Source of the DNA: Sphagnum compactum
Lineage: Eukaryota > Bryophyta > Sphagnopsida > Sphagnales
NCBI GenBank assembly: GCA_965153455.1
Contig: OZ234503.1
Coordinates: forward strand, 13,583,118 to 13,647,117
Length of the DNA stretch: 64,000 nt
Reading direction: 5' to 3'
Shown piece after piece: positions 50,283-62,710 of the stretch. The translations under genes and the position numbers were made by a program. Each line of letters opens with the position of its first letter. Within the stretch, counting starts at the first letter, position 1. The notes beneath the pieces were generated by a model that did no database searches, was not told where the DNA came from, and saw only the letters and a list, made by a program, of their open reading frames with translations.

Positions 50283-51971
50283 GGAAACAGCAGTGATTTT
50301 CTACATGAACAAGACATAGGTGAGAGAATGATTGATTTCATGCCTTCCCCAACCTATGATCCCACCATTGTAATGGATCTGCAAAGAACTCCCTCCAAAA
50401 CTTCTCTACAATCATTTTTCAACCTGCAACAATTGCAGCAACTACTGAAAACTTACTACTCCAATGCACATGGAGCACATTTGTTGTAGAAGTCAGTGGA
50501 TCTTGCAAGTACTGGAAGCAGATTTACATTTCGTGAAAATTATACAAAAACCACAAACACAGCAAGCTCAAAACCCTAGTGTGAGATGGCAATAGAAGAG
50601 AGACATACAGACAGAGAAAGAAGAGAGAAATGCAAGCTTACTTGCCCTTGGGGTTTTGAGTGCTGCCTCGGTTTGTATCCATTGGAGTGTGGAAAGAAGG
50701 ACAGCAACTGCTGCAACGGTAATAATTATTGTTGGCAATGATGAAGACACAGCACACAGAAATGTAGCAGGGTTCTTCTGCCCACTCTTGTGCCTTCCCG
50801 CATCAAATTATTATTCTTGTGCTGCAGCAGACAGTTGTGATGTATACACTGTCTGGGGACTTCTTTCAAGTTTTGCAGCCAGCTCTTGACATGAAAGTTC
50901 TTCATGCATCTCTTTTGTCTCATGGTTAGGTTTTGCTTCTCCTTCTTGTGGTTGTGTTCAAGGCCTATGATACCCACTTTTCGAGCTCAAAAAGACTTGG
51001 AACAGGTTGAGGAACAGAAACCCTCCTACTGCCTTCTCTCTCTCTCCTCCCTGACCAGTGAAAAAACATCCTGTTCTGGAGGGAGAGACATCAATTCTGT
51101 TGCCCGCATTGGTCTGCTGGCCATGATAAGAGAAGAATCAGCTATAACTGCAATGCCCCGCTGACCCACTTATACTCTGACTGAAATTGGTGAAGCTGGA
51201 GGAATTCTGCAGCAAGCAAGGAACTCCAAGTTCCTCTCAGCATTGCATGAGTGTTTTGCTTAGGTTGGTTTTGATTCCTAAGTTCCCTCAGCTACTTACC
51301 TGATATAAAATTACCTTCCATTGTTCCTAACCATGGATGTGGTTTCGTTTGTGAGTGCCATGATCACTCCTGTTTTGCACACGCATTGGTTTCATAGAGC
51401 TCAATGTGGAAGGGTAATCTCTTGTTCTGTCTTCTTCTGTCCCTACAAGAAGAGACAGAACAAGAGATGGAAGAAGATGAAGGAAACCTCTAAAGTCCTT
51501 GGACCTTGACCTTCAACAAAAACCCTAAACCCTACTTGCTCATTTGTTCATGCAATTATCCCAATGGGGGCAGGACAAAATGATGGATCTCCTCCACTCT
51601 TTCAGTCTCCACATCAGCTCCTCCACGCCTCATCAGGAACAGCAAACATCATTATTACAGAAGAGAAAGCTACTGCCATCACTTTGAGCTCCAACCTCTT
51701 AGTCATCACTTGAACAACCCTAAACCAAAAACAAACAGCAAACAAAGCCATCTTCACTCTACATATCGCACAAAGACAAATGCCAACATCCAATCTGCAC
51801 TTTAGCATGCAGAATGATTCTTGTTCATGACGGAGAAGAATACCCATGGTTCAACCCCTTTGCGCCAGTCATCGTCAAACACAAGAACTGCCCCAAACCC
51901 TAAACCAAATGCATGGGGGTGAGTGCAAACTGGAAGGTACTGTTGCAGAGATATAGAAGAGAGCTTTCTTC
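50283..51971. other. Upstream region of the folate-biopterin transporter gene
   Basis: No gene is supported. A short inverted repeat (TCTCTTGTTCTGTC... at 51418 and its complement ending at 51467) could form a ~19-bp stem. AAACCCTAAACC telobox-like words occur at 51522-51533 and 51895-51904, close to the downstream start codon. Teloboxes are known in plant promoters of housekeeping genes. Confidence 0.45.
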
Positions 51972-54900
51972 ATGGCGTTTTCTCATCTGCCATCTCCTGC
52001 TGCTTCCATGCACTCTTCTTCTGCCGCCTCCATCAGCAACAGCAACAACAGCTCTGCCACAAGAAACAGATCCAGAAACATTTTGCCTCAAAGTTTTTGC
52101 CACTATTGTTATTGTTTCCAGAATTCGACGCTGGACACAAGGAGAAGTCGACAAACTACTACTACTCCTTGGCGTCTTCACAAAGGGTTTTCAGGTGTAC
52201 CTATTCATTCACTCGCTCTTTTTGCTTGGAAATAGACACACTCACATTCTTTCTGTTCAGGATGTACAAGAAATGCTACCCATCTTCTTCACTGAAAGAT
52301 TGAGAAAGAGAGAGAGGTAATTGAATCTCTCCCACATTGAGGAAAAACAGAGCTTGCAGTTGTAGTGAAGAAAACGAAGACGGAGAAGATGTGCATCAGA
52401 GATGCTGGATGTAGGTAGGACCTTTTGTATCACATCTGTGTTGAGGGAGCTTACCAGAATTCAGTTCTCAAAAGAGTAATACCATGAATTGGATGATTTG
52501 TATTTTGTTAAGGGTTCTTCAACTCACCATATCCGCCTCTTCTTGTATTGGGGTTTGTGTGAGATGTAAGAACTTTGGATATTTGCCTTTTCTTTTTTGC
52601 TTGCAGGAGTTGGTAGACAACACAATGGTAGCTTGCAGTTTGATTCCAACGTCACCAAGTTGTTAACAACAAGAGAATTGTCGTTGTCATCACCATCATC
52701 ATCATCCTGGAGGTGGACGAGGATTCGAGCTGAGGAGTCTGTGAATGAGAGGCTGGACAGTAATAACTCAGCTGCTTCTTCGAACGAAGAAGGTGAGCAG
52801 AAGCAGCAGGTGGAAGCCAAGTTGGATCAAAGTGTTGGGACTGAGCTTGAAGCTTCTTATAGGAATGGTACCTATGCAATTTTCATTGTCCATCGCTAAC
52901 TTCCTATGATGTTTTTTGCCGTTATGAAATCTGCACAGAAAATGATCACCCTTTGTAAAATTTTCTCCACAATAGTCACACCTATACAAATTTGTCAATA
53001 GAAGAATATTTTCTCTTTGTTGGAGTCTAGCTATCAAGAATACTGTGTAGAGTGTGTATTGGGGCAGATTATTTATGTACTTACATATACACCCACCATC
53101 CGTCGGGGGCTGATAAGGAAGTTTTCCATTAGATTCAATGGATGTGACTTGCAAATGAAATTATTGATTATTTCAAGATTTTTCTTGGTATTGGGTAGGA
53201 GCATTTTTGGTCTCAAATTCTCAGCAACACAAGCAAGATCATGGAAGTCAGGGTTTTGGAGCTAGTGAGAAGTTTTCCCTCTTCCAGATTGAAGCACAAG
53301 GAAACAAGAAAACAGCATATAAATTGTTTGGGGTCAACATGACCCCGGAAATGATAGCGATAGCCATGGTTTATTTTGTACAAGGCATTTTAGGGCTGTC
53401 TGAACTGGCCATCAGCTTTTTCCTAAAGGATGACCTTCATCTTGACCCTGCAGAGGTGAGTGATGTCTGAATAGAACATTCTCTGTTTTTCTTGCATTGT
53501 ATTTGAACCTCGAGCTGTTAACATGAGCCCTGAATGAAGCAATACACAATAGCAGTTTTCTTCACAGGAGAAGCTGTATGGCTATTGCTAGTTGTACAGT
53601 TTTCCAGAAGTTTCTTGTAGTGCCCAACAATCAAACAGAACAGAGCATCTTGCATAGCTTAGAATGATGTGTCTTGAAAGGGAGTTCTCATAAAGCTTAC
53701 AGGTACACCCAAGTTCTGTTATAATATGGAGGGAAGTTGGGAATGGCGAGGAACTTATGATTCTATTTTGCAGACAGCATTCCTCACAGGCCTTTCAGCT
53801 CTTCCTTGGCTCATCAAACCCCTCTACGGATTCTTCAGGTAAGTGACCCACATGGAAGGTGTTGATCTTGGATGAGAAATTGACAGGAGTTTTAAATCTG
53901 GATTCTAAACAGTGTTCCACAAGAGGTCAATGGAGAAAGCGAGCCATCTATTTCAGTTTACTTTATAGAGACAAATCATACTAGACAATTGTCTCAAAGC
54001 AGTACATGCACAGAATAGTGAAAATCGCTCCTAGCTTTCAAGTCTTTTGCCATATATCAAAGCATGCAAAATGCAGCAATAAGAGTTGCCCTGAGAATTT
54101 GGACAACCTTTGTTGGAAGTTTCCTACCATTTTGTGATTCTCACACTTAGTTTCTGGGTACTACAAGATCATTTTGGAGCGATCTTGGGAGTGAAATGGG
54201 TCATTGGAGGAAGATGTCCTTATGAAATACTTGTATCTCATAGTGTACAGGGTCTAGTTCATTTGTAATGGAAGAATCAGTCTTGAAACTAAGAGGTTTG
54301 ATGAATAGGTACAGCACAGATGTCTCATGGCTCTTGGTGCCTGTGGCCTTGCCGCTAATTCTGTTGTGGTTGAGAATCTGATGCAGTGATGGTGTGCCAT
54401 TATTCGGCTATCGGAGACGGTCATATTTGGTTTTATGTGGGCTTTTGGGTGCACTTTCTTGGGGTTCCCTGGCTTCATTTGTCGACAATAAATTTGCTGC
54501 AACCACTGTGATTCTTCTCAGTTCATTATCTGTTGCATTTGCTGATGTTGTAAGTTTTATCACAAATTGTTTTTGTAGCATGCTATGGCTTTTGGTGCTT
54601 TGGTATCACTTACTTGCTCCTGCTCAGTCTGGAATCTCTCCTGATTTTTTTGAAAGGTTTCTTTCCCCTGTTCCAAGCACTACATTGATACCACCTCCAT
54701 GATTCTGCCAAAGAACAAGTTTTTGTATAGTCTATTTTGACCAATGGGTGGGTGAATAATGAAGCTTGTGTATGGGCAGTGAGTGAGTGGCTGAGTTTGA
54801 AACCATGCAAATGAAATACTTCTCATAATTGAAGTAAGTCAGAAATCATGCAGACATGTTCTCTTAGACAAAGGATATGATTCTGCCTGCTATGTGCTTA

Positions 54901-57572
54901 GAGCGTCTCCAGTGGTGTTCAATATATTACACTACACATTAAAATTGGATGAAGAAAAGTCAAAATATGCTGATTTGGCTCAGCAAAATGGTTTTGGCCC
55001 AGCATTTTTGCATAGTCTGTTGAGGTTGGTAAGATGCACCTGTGAGAGAAGAGTCTAATAAATATGATCTGACTGCCACTCCATATTTTTGATATTTATG
55101 ATTTGTCCAAGTGGTTTTCTAGTAGTCTCCCACCTATTTGCAGTCCCAGTTTTAGTTTTATAGGTGGGGCTGCAAAAAAGTAAATACCTAAACTTGGATG
55201 TGAGAAATATTTTTGCAGGATCATATGCTCTTAGGCCAAGAAAGGTTACAGGATAAGGATGTTGATAAACACTTTACTTGAAATGTAACATTGGAGATGT
55301 ATTTCCTTATTGGTTCTATGCAGGTGGCAGATTCAATTGTGGTAGAGAGAGCAAGAGGAGAGACACAGGGAACCTCTGTATCCCTCCAGTCCTTATGTTG
55401 GGGCTCATCAGCAGTCGGGGGTATTGTTAGCGCTTACTTCAGCGGTTCCTTGGTGGAGACATATGGGGTCAGGTACTTTTGAAACCCACCACCCAATTTT
55501 TATTGCAGTCAAAGATTTATCTCCTGGTGTGAAGTCAGGTCTCTAAACCACCCTGGTTTTAAATGTGACAGGGTTGTATTTGGCATCACAGCAATTTTGC
55601 CTCTTTTAACATCAGCAGCAGCAGGACTAGTCCATGAGGAACCTTTAATTCGTGATCATGTCGTTTCAGACTTTCCAAGCCTAGATGCACCTGAGGGTCC
55701 AGAAATGACATTTTTAGATATCTCTAATTCACAATTAGGCTTTCTGTGGGAAACCGTAAAGGAACCCAGTATCTTTCTTCCCACCATGTTCATATTCTTG
55801 TGGCAGGCTACTCCAATATCTGATACAGCCATGTTCTTTTTCATGTAAGTTGTCTCGCCTCCCTCCTTTTGTGAATGTAGTTTTGAAGACGGGTTGAGGT
55901 ATTCACATTATAGCTGTCTGAGAATTAGTTTTTGAGACTTGATTTTCACATAAATTTAGCTTCCTGACAGGCACGCTGAAGCATATTAAGTATCACACAC
56001 AGAACATCATCTGGGCTTAAGAGTCAATCTGGATTCTGTAAAATCTGCTATAGTATTGAAGGCCTAATCTGATATAGCTTTTTACAGCGTATCTTTGACG
56101 GTCTGGCTTAGACTCTTGGGGGTTCATAACAACTACTGAGAAGAGCCTACTAACTAAAGCTATCATTTGGTTGCAGGACAAATAAATTAGGCTTTGGCCC
56201 AGAGTTTTTGGGGAGGGTAAAATTGGTAACAGCAGTGGCATCTCTTGTGGGCATTGGAGTTTACAACAGCTACTTGCAAGATGTTCCCCTCCGTACAGTC
56301 TTCTTCTGGACTATTGTTATGGGGACTGTGTTGGGTCTTACACAGGTGAATCCAAATCCTTACTTTTCTTATGTATTCTCTTTTTGAGAACAGCCAAGGT
56401 CTTGTGGGGTATACTGTAAATCAAGATCCGATCAATGCATGGTAGAGCTACCAACATATCTTCTGTTTTTTTTCCCCTGTGGTTGCAGTTACTACTTGTC
56501 ACCGGAATCAACCAGAGCTTGGGTATTAGCAATGAGTGGTTTTCAATTGGGGACTCACTTGTCTTAACGGTTTTAGGCCAGGTGCAAATTCCTGCCTCTT
56601 TCTCAATAGGTTTCGTCTCAAGTTTAGTACTAAGGGTATGCATCCCACCATGTCCACACTTGATTAAATTTGAGGAACTGCCCTATAGCTCTGAAGAACT
56701 GCTTGTACTTAAATTGAAAAGATCTATCGCCTAGAGGGTCAAGAGGTTACAGCTGTTCAAATTTCTGTAGTCTTTGAATCTCTCAGTTCTCCCCTTTCTA
56801 AACCATTTGCCAAACATAATCCTTTTGCACATGATACACTTTCCCAATTTTGACAAACTGCTGTCACTATTCATCATGGTAGGCAATTGATCAGAGGCAC
56901 ATTCCAAGCTCTGTTATAGCATGGAATTGTTGGTATAATGGTCCAATGGGTGCAAGCCGAAATTGAATCTGTTTTCAAACTGTTGAACCATAAGATGATT
57001 TCATTAACCCAGTCACAGCTTCTTGGCAATCAATGAGCTTATAATGTTTCCTTTGGTTTTTGCTTGCTTCAGTATTTGAAGACTTAAACCATGGTGCCTG
57101 CACATGAAGTCCTAGTAAGGGATTCTTGGTTTGGTTTCACAGGGGCAACAGTTATGGTTGGGGTTTTTCGAAGTGTTGGTTTTGAGATTGCAGCATATGT
57201 TTGATCAGAACTGATTTGGGTTGCAAAACTTTGGTTCGATTACTTGGCATGTAGGTATCATTCATGCCTATACTGGTGCTAGCAGCACGGCTATGCCCAC
57301 CTGGTGTTGAAGCAACTTTGTTTGCAACATTAATGTCAATTTCCAATGGAGGAGCTGTGCTGGGTGGGCTTATTGGGGCAGCGCTCACACAGCTTCTCGG
57401 TGTAACAAGTGAGAATTTCCAAAACTTGGCCCTCTTATTAGTGTTATGTAATGTATCATCATTGCTTCCACTTCCATTCTTGGGGCTTCTGCCAACTGAA
57501 AGTGAACTTAAAGCTGCCGCAATGAAAGCCGAAACAACTCTAGGCAACATAGAAAAAATGAAAGATGAGTAA
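51972..57572 (+). CDS. Folate-biopterin transporter (FBT family), probably plastidial
   Basis: Ten exons join in phase: 51972-52194, 52607-52867, 53199-53455, 53774-53838, 54387-54549, 55324-55472, 55572-55844, 56177-56345, 56489-56581 and 57255-57572, giving 656 residues. The first ~75 residues are Ser/Arg/Asn-rich with few acids, fitting a chloroplast transit peptide, followed by a low-complexity acidic linker. The MFS core begins at [20 protein letters not shown] and carries FBT signatures: [31 protein letters not shown] (about 275-285), [15 protein letters not shown] (about 324-338), [20 protein letters not shown] and [14 protein letters not shown]. The family moves folates and pterins; the plant member FBT1 (At2g32040) is in the plastid envelope. 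ATG 51972 has a good plant context (CATGGC). Intron 5 hosts a MITE. No breaks are seen. Confidence 0.9.
54901..55230. mobile_element. Tourist-like MITE in intron 5 of the folate-biopterin transporter gene
   Basis: This 330-bp element is flanked by TTA (54898-54900 and 55231-55233). It starts GAGCGTCTCCAGTGGTG and ends ...CATATGCTC, a degraded version of the TIR at 37347/38180. Internal words shared with that copy include AAATTGGATGAAGAAAAGTC, AATAAATATGATCTGACTGC and CTAAACTTGGATGTGAGAAA. Confidence 0.78.
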
Positions 57573-58208
57573 AATCTGAAAAGACAGGGACTGTAATATA
57601 TTACCAATGTAGTATATTTTGTGTGCTCTTTTAAATCCTCATAGAGTTAAAATGGTTTTTTAATTTACATTTGGACTATTTTGGCACATTGAGACTTTGA
57701 TTTAATTCTTCTTGGCAAGGTATTCATGGGAAAGTTTTGCAAAATGAACATTTATTTGAATGCAAGTTTTAGCTAGAAGTTCTTTTTTAATTTGCTTTCC
57801 AATACGATTTTGAAATTTACCCTAAACACTTTGTAAGGAAAAGTCAAGGAATCTTATTCCTATGTTGTCCACCCCGCTTGCTGCATAAATACTTTCTTCC
57901 CCCTGTTGTCCTTTGACACCATGATTTTTGATTCTATATACCTTTAGATTCTGCATTCAAATTCCAGTGGGCAGTTTTTAAATTTATCCTTGGAAAATTT
58001 TCCACTTGATCAAAATTTGGACATTTCATTTGATCATTCAAAACTTTGTTTGAATTCACATTTACATCTTTTTGTAGTGGTTCCCATTTTGTACAGTTTT
58101 TTTGACCATTTTAGGTGATGCTTTTGATTTGAAAGATTGTAGAAGTGGGTTATCTTTGGAATGTTGTAGTTGTGGTGGGTGGTGTAAGAAATTTACACCA
58201 GGTCACAT
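57573..58208. other. 3' flank of the folate-biopterin transporter gene
   Basis: AT-rich sequence containing the likely 3' UTR. A polyadenylation signal could not be singled out; AATAAA itself is not obvious close to the stop. No gene is seen. Confidence 0.45.
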
Positions 58209-58369
58209 TCAGCTTAGAATGCATTTATTGTTGAGTTGACTAGTTTTGTCCAAAACTTTGTTGGCTCCGCCTGCAATTTGGAATACACTTGATAAACCAA
58301 CACTCACAATGTTGAAGTAGTTTTTGTCACTTGAGTTCAAATTACTTGGATCATACAAGTAATTTGGAA

Positions 58370-58925
58370 AGCCTATTTCCACAATTAACGAATTGAAGCA
58401 TAACAAGCCATATTGTAACTTAGTGATAATGTCTTCAAAGGTTGGCCTACATTCTGGCACATCATCCCAACAACTAGCAAATCAACATGTTCAAGGGATC
58501 ATTTGAGTTATACCTGGCAAGGAAGGTCGTCATGGAGGTATGCCAGATTTTACTATCAAGAAATCAAACCCTTGATGACCTTCAAATGGCTCTTCTCCAG
58601 AAAGGATTTCATAGCAAACCATTGCAAAGCTATAAACATCTGCCTTGGCTGTGTACTCAAATTGCCTATAGTCTTTCATAGCTCTAACAATTTCCGGTGC
58701 CCTCCAATAGCAAGTGCCCGCACTATATACAAGTGATGAACATCAACATATTGGGTGCACCAAAATCCGTTACCTTGGTGTGCAAACTATTGGAGTATTC
58801 ATGCACTAACACATTCCTAGCTTTCAAATCCTTGTGGAACACACCTTGACTATGCAAGTATGCCATGCCGCTTGCGATTTGTGTAATCAAGTCTTTGGCT
58901 TCAAGATGAGAAAATGGCCTTATTC
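58370..58925 (-). pseudogene. Protein kinase pseudogene (catalytic-domain fragment)
   Basis: The minus strand reads, right to left: AKDLITQIASGMAYLHSQGV, FHKDLKARNVLVHE, KVTDFGAP, then in another frame SAGTCYWRAPEIV, TAKADVYSFAMVCYEILSGE and EPFEGHQGFD. After a stop (TGA near 58530) and a GTATAA donor-like site it ends with VPECRPTFEDIITKLQ. This is the C-lobe of a Tyr-kinase-like (Raf or LRK-type) plant kinase. A frameshift lies between DFG and APE, and the N-lobe is not seen. The catalytic HRD is HKD. The apparent intron argues for decay of a genomic copy rather than a retrocopy. Confidence 0.82.
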
Positions 58926-61252
58926 AGCTTCACTTTCGAAAATCGATAAGCTTGCATAGGTCGCTGGGCATCCATTTTATAGGACAACTGGACATGGAGA
59001 GGCAAAGGCCTACATTCTAGTAACAAATGAATTTTTTAAATACTAAGTATGGAAAAAAATGAGAATAATAATAATAAATATAATAATAATGAAATGTATT
59101 GACATTTGAAATCAAAGAAACTATTGAATCATATGTAATTGTGAGATTAATTTTTCAAAGAAATTAATTATTATATTCTAATTTCTAGTTAATTTCGAAA
59201 TATTTGTAATTAATAATTTTTTTTTGACACATGAAATTAGAAAATTTCACATCAAGACAATACATTTGAATTTATCATCCAAACACAAAATTTTGAATGA
59301 TTAAATTTGAATCTTTGAAATACATACTTAAAAATTAATCTAATATTCATATATATATGGATGTCAATATTTCTCACCATATGATGTTGTGCTTGGATGA
59401 TTCAAACATTTGGCGTATGGCCAAGAAGGTGGGGGGTTCAATTCTCTCTCGTGTCCTATGTTAAGAAGTTCACATATGGTATACCATAATGGAGAGCTAG
59501 ATGTGGGTTTAGCAACTATTAGTAGTGTAACCGAAAATAGATTCAACAAACTCGTGGCAATCTAACAACACATGCTTGTGACAAGTTTTCAAAACATATA
59601 TATATTTATGTTTATTTATTTATTTCACCATGTAGGATGTTAAATCATCTCGACTTTTTTTTTATTTAAGTTAAACAAGACACATTTCAATCATCTTAGT
59701 GATACAAATTCAATCAAATTTATGGCATAAATGACTAGTTTTGTTTTAATTGTAGCCAAAATTGTCCATTGTTCACTATAATTGAAAACTTGGTTAAAAC
59801 TAGTTTAAAGACCAACACAAAAACCATGATTTTGTACTAATGACCTACTTCACATTTAATTCACCCTCCAAATACACTAAAGATTTTCTCCGAGGTTGTT
59901 GCATGAACTGGAGATGGCAGCCAGAGGGATGCCAAGAATCAACTCCGAAATCCCACGAGAGTACTCATACCGTAGGAGTACTTTGGTTCTTTTTCCCCTT
60001 TTCTACTTGTGAGTGTAACAGCATGCAATCAACTTATTTCCCTATTTATTTTACTTCGGGCAGCTTCCACACTAATTATCTTCTTTGTAGAAATGTTGGA
60101 ATTTTCAGAAAATAGTTTATCAAGGAAAAAATAAAATTGTGAAGGATAGATAATAAAGAATCTTTTTGGATCTAAAAATATATATATATATATATTCAAC
60201 TTTTCCACATGAAAACTTTAAAATTTAATTATTAATTAAAACTTGAAGACGCATAAATACAGAAACAAAAAGACTTGGGGATGTGACCAAAAGTTTGCAA
60301 GTTGCATGAAAATGCCATTAATATGTAACCTTATTTTACACTAAAATTGTTGACTCTGCATGGAAGGTGTGTGGACTTGTTCAAATTAGCTATTGAACCT
60401 GTGATAGAACCTTTGTGATAGAACCTTTGCTGACAAATTAGCCCCTAAAAAAACTGCATGATCCTTCTAAAAATATGCACATTGATGTACAATTTATTCA
60501 TATGATAAAAATTTGCCAATAAATCTATTAACTCAGACTCAACACACAAGCCAGCCAGCAGGGGTATCTGTTAGATTCCGAATCCGAGCTAAGTTTATAG
60601 ATTATGCTAAAAATTTATGTAAGTGGGTCTAATTTGGAGATTTATGTAAGTGGGTTTTTTGATGCCACATGAAATGCTCTCACCATTTGCACTTATAATT
60701 TTCACCTTCCAGATTCACCCACACCTTCACCAATTACAAAACTGCATTGGTACAACAAATGTGCAAACAAGAACTTAGCGGATCTGCAAGTTGTCACCAT
60801 CGTCCAATCGCTTTTGGGAGTCCAGGCTGTGAGGCCGGTTTTTTTTTGTAAGAGAGGATGTTTCACGTGTGCACGATCTTCGCTGCTTGCGCGGGGGCGA
60901 TTCAATACTCCCGCTCCAATACCAGAGATCAAATATACCTTTTAAGTTCTCAATTCCAGCTGCGTTTCAATTCCAATTCTACAGTTTCAGACTCTGAACA
61001 AGCCATTTGAATCCCCCTCCTGCACGCGCCTTTATCGATTCACTCTCGTTGTTGTTGCCCGTTGTTGTTTTTGTTGTTGTTGTTGCAGCAATTGCGGATT
61101 TTTGAGGAATAGGTGGAATAGTCGATTGGTCATTATAATCGACGACGGTTGTAGTAGACGAATTTAATTATTAAAAAACACAAAAGAAAAATTCCATTGT
61201 TTCTGGGTTTTCAATTTTGTTGTGGGTGTGTAGTCTGAGTTAAGGCGCAGCC
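58926..61252. other. AT-rich spacer and BAHD upstream region
   Basis: AATAAT and TATATA tracts (59060-59090, 60177-60198) dominate. A tRNA-related-looking segment lies at 59385-59460. A GTTGTTGTTGCAG tract at about 61062-61090, just before the BAHD start, could be leader or a 5' UTR intron end. A duplicated 18-19 bp word (GTGATAGAACCTTTG) occurs near 60400-60428. No other gene is seen. Confidence 0.45.
59385..59460 (+). repeat. Possible tRNA-derived SINE head
   Basis: The text TTGGATGATTCAAACATTTGG ... GGGGGTTCAATTCTC has a near-consensus pol III B box (GGTTCAATTC) and clover-like spacing. No complete cloverleaf or acceptor stem pairs, so a functional tRNA is not claimed. Confidence 0.25.
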
Positions 61253-62710
61253 ATGCCAGGGAGCTGTACAACAATATGCCATGATGTCGTGGGGAATGGA
61301 GAGTTGAAGCTGGATGTGAAGCTCAACGAGCCGATTCTTGTGTACCCAGCTGAGCCAACCGAGAAACAAGTACATTTCCTTTCCAACCTTGATCAGAACC
61401 TGGCAGTTACCGTGAGCACGGTTTACTTCTTCAATTCGCGAAAGGACAAGAAGAACCACGATCCTGTCTCTGTGATCAAAGACTCATTGCGGAAGCTCCT
61501 GGTGCTGTACTACCCAATGGCAGGTAGACTGAGCTTGAGCGAAGATTTCAAGTTTCAGGTTCAGTGCGAGGATCAAGGGGTACTCTTCGTTGAAGCCACG
61601 GCTGATTGCTTCATTGCTGACCTAGGCGAGCTTTACAGACCTGCTCCCTTCATGACGCAGCTCGTGTATAACAATCCGCCGATGACCGCCATGAACATTC
61701 TCGACTCGCCACTAATGTGTGTGCAGGTGACGAAGTTCAAGTGCGGTGGCTTCGTGCTGGGTCTCAGCATCAGCCACTGCATGGCCGACGCTTATGTAGC
61801 GAGCGAGCTTGTCCTCGCGTGGGGTGAACTCGCGCGTGGTCCAGTAGACAATATTTCCCACTTGGTTCCCCATCTCGATCGCACGATCCTGAAGTCACGC
61901 ACACCACCAAGAATCGAGTTTCCGCACGTCGAGTTCGATGACGTTGACGAAGTTTGCAGCCCACGCACGATGACAAATCATGATCAGAGCTCCAAACCCA
62001 TCTGCAGCTCCTTCATCTTTTCGCCTCAGCAAGTGGAGACCGTGAGGAGACGAATCCTGGACGACGGTCTAGTGACCAAAGTCACCACTTTTGAAGCCCT
62101 AACAGCACTTTCATGGCGAGCACGGACTCAAGCCGTGGAAATGCACCCCAAGCAAGTCGCACGCCTAGTGTTCGCCATGAACATCCGGAAGAAGCTGGAT
62201 CCACCGCTCCCTACCCGCTTCATGGGAAACGGAGTCTTCTTCGGGAATGCAACAGCCACAGCCGCCGAGCTCACACACAACCCACTATCGCATACTGTGA
62301 AACTGGTACAAGAAGCCAAAGCGCTGGTGACGGACCAGTACATTCGCTCCGCCATCGACTACTTCGAGGTAACCAGGGCACGACCCAAGTGGGTAGCCAC
62401 GCTACATATCGCTTCTTGGGTCGGTATTCCACTTGAAAAAGTGGATTTTGGGTGGGGTCAACCGGTCTGCATGGTTCCCACCAACATGATGGACGACGAT
62501 GCCTTCATTGCTCCTTGTGGTAAGGACATGAAAAGCTTCCAATTCTTTATTGGTCTTCCCAGCTCGCGAGCTGTGGAAATTTTCCGCCAATGTTTGAGCA
62601 GCTGCACCACCATGACTTATACCTCCTCCTCCTCCTCCTCCACTAAGAACTCTGACCAATCCTGCCTTCTTCAAGAACAGAAGCACATGGTCCTTGTGGA
62701 GAACTGTTAA
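61253..62710 (+). CDS. BAHD acyltransferase, omega-hydroxyacid/feruloyl-transferase-like
   Basis: An uninterrupted frame of 485 residues, the usual BAHD length. It has both hallmark motifs: the catalytic HxxxD (HCMAD, residues 175-179) and structural DFGWG (398-402). Other family landmarks are YYPMAGRL (about 86-93) and MNIRKKLDPPLP (309-320). The segment ALVTDQYIRSAIDYFEVTRARP (357-378) resembles the ASFT/HHT (aliphatic suberin feruloyl transferase) group, which joins hydroxycinnamoyl-CoA to omega-hydroxy acids in suberin, cutin and spore-wall polymers. The substrate is inferred and could be another acyl-CoA/alcohol pair. The protein is soluble and cytosolic with no signal peptide. The C-terminus is a Ser-rich extension. 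ATG 61253 is the first in-frame start with context GCCATGCC. Coding GC is well above the flanks. Confidence 0.92.
   Translation: MPGSCTTICHDVVGNGELKLDVKLNEPILVYPAEPTEKQVHFLSNLDQNLAVTVSTVYFFNSRKDKKNHDPVSVIKDSLRKLLVLYYPMAGRLSLSEDFKFQVQCEDQGVLFVEATADCFIADLGELYRPAPFMTQLVYNNPPMTAMNILDSPLMCVQVTKFKCGGFVLGLSISHCMADAYVASELVLAWGELARGPVDNISHLVPHLDRTILKSRTPPRIEFPHVEFDDVDEVCSPRTMTNHDQSSKPICSSFIFSPQQVETVRRRILDDGLVTKVTTFEALTALSWRARTQAVEMHPKQVARLVFAMNIRKKLDPPLPTRFMGNGVFFGNATATAAELTHNPLSHTVKLVQEAKALVTDQYIRSAIDYFEVTRARPKWVATLHIASWVGIPLEKVDFGWGQPVCMVPTNMMDDDAFIAPCGKDMKSFQFFIGLPSSRAVEIFRQCLSSCTTMTYTSSSSSSTKNSDQSCLLQEQKHMVLVENC

Noticed and set aside
50568-50750. 60-codon hydrophobic minus-strand open frame
   Set aside because: It resembles a single membrane helix but has no recognisable family, and short hydrophobic frames are common by chance.
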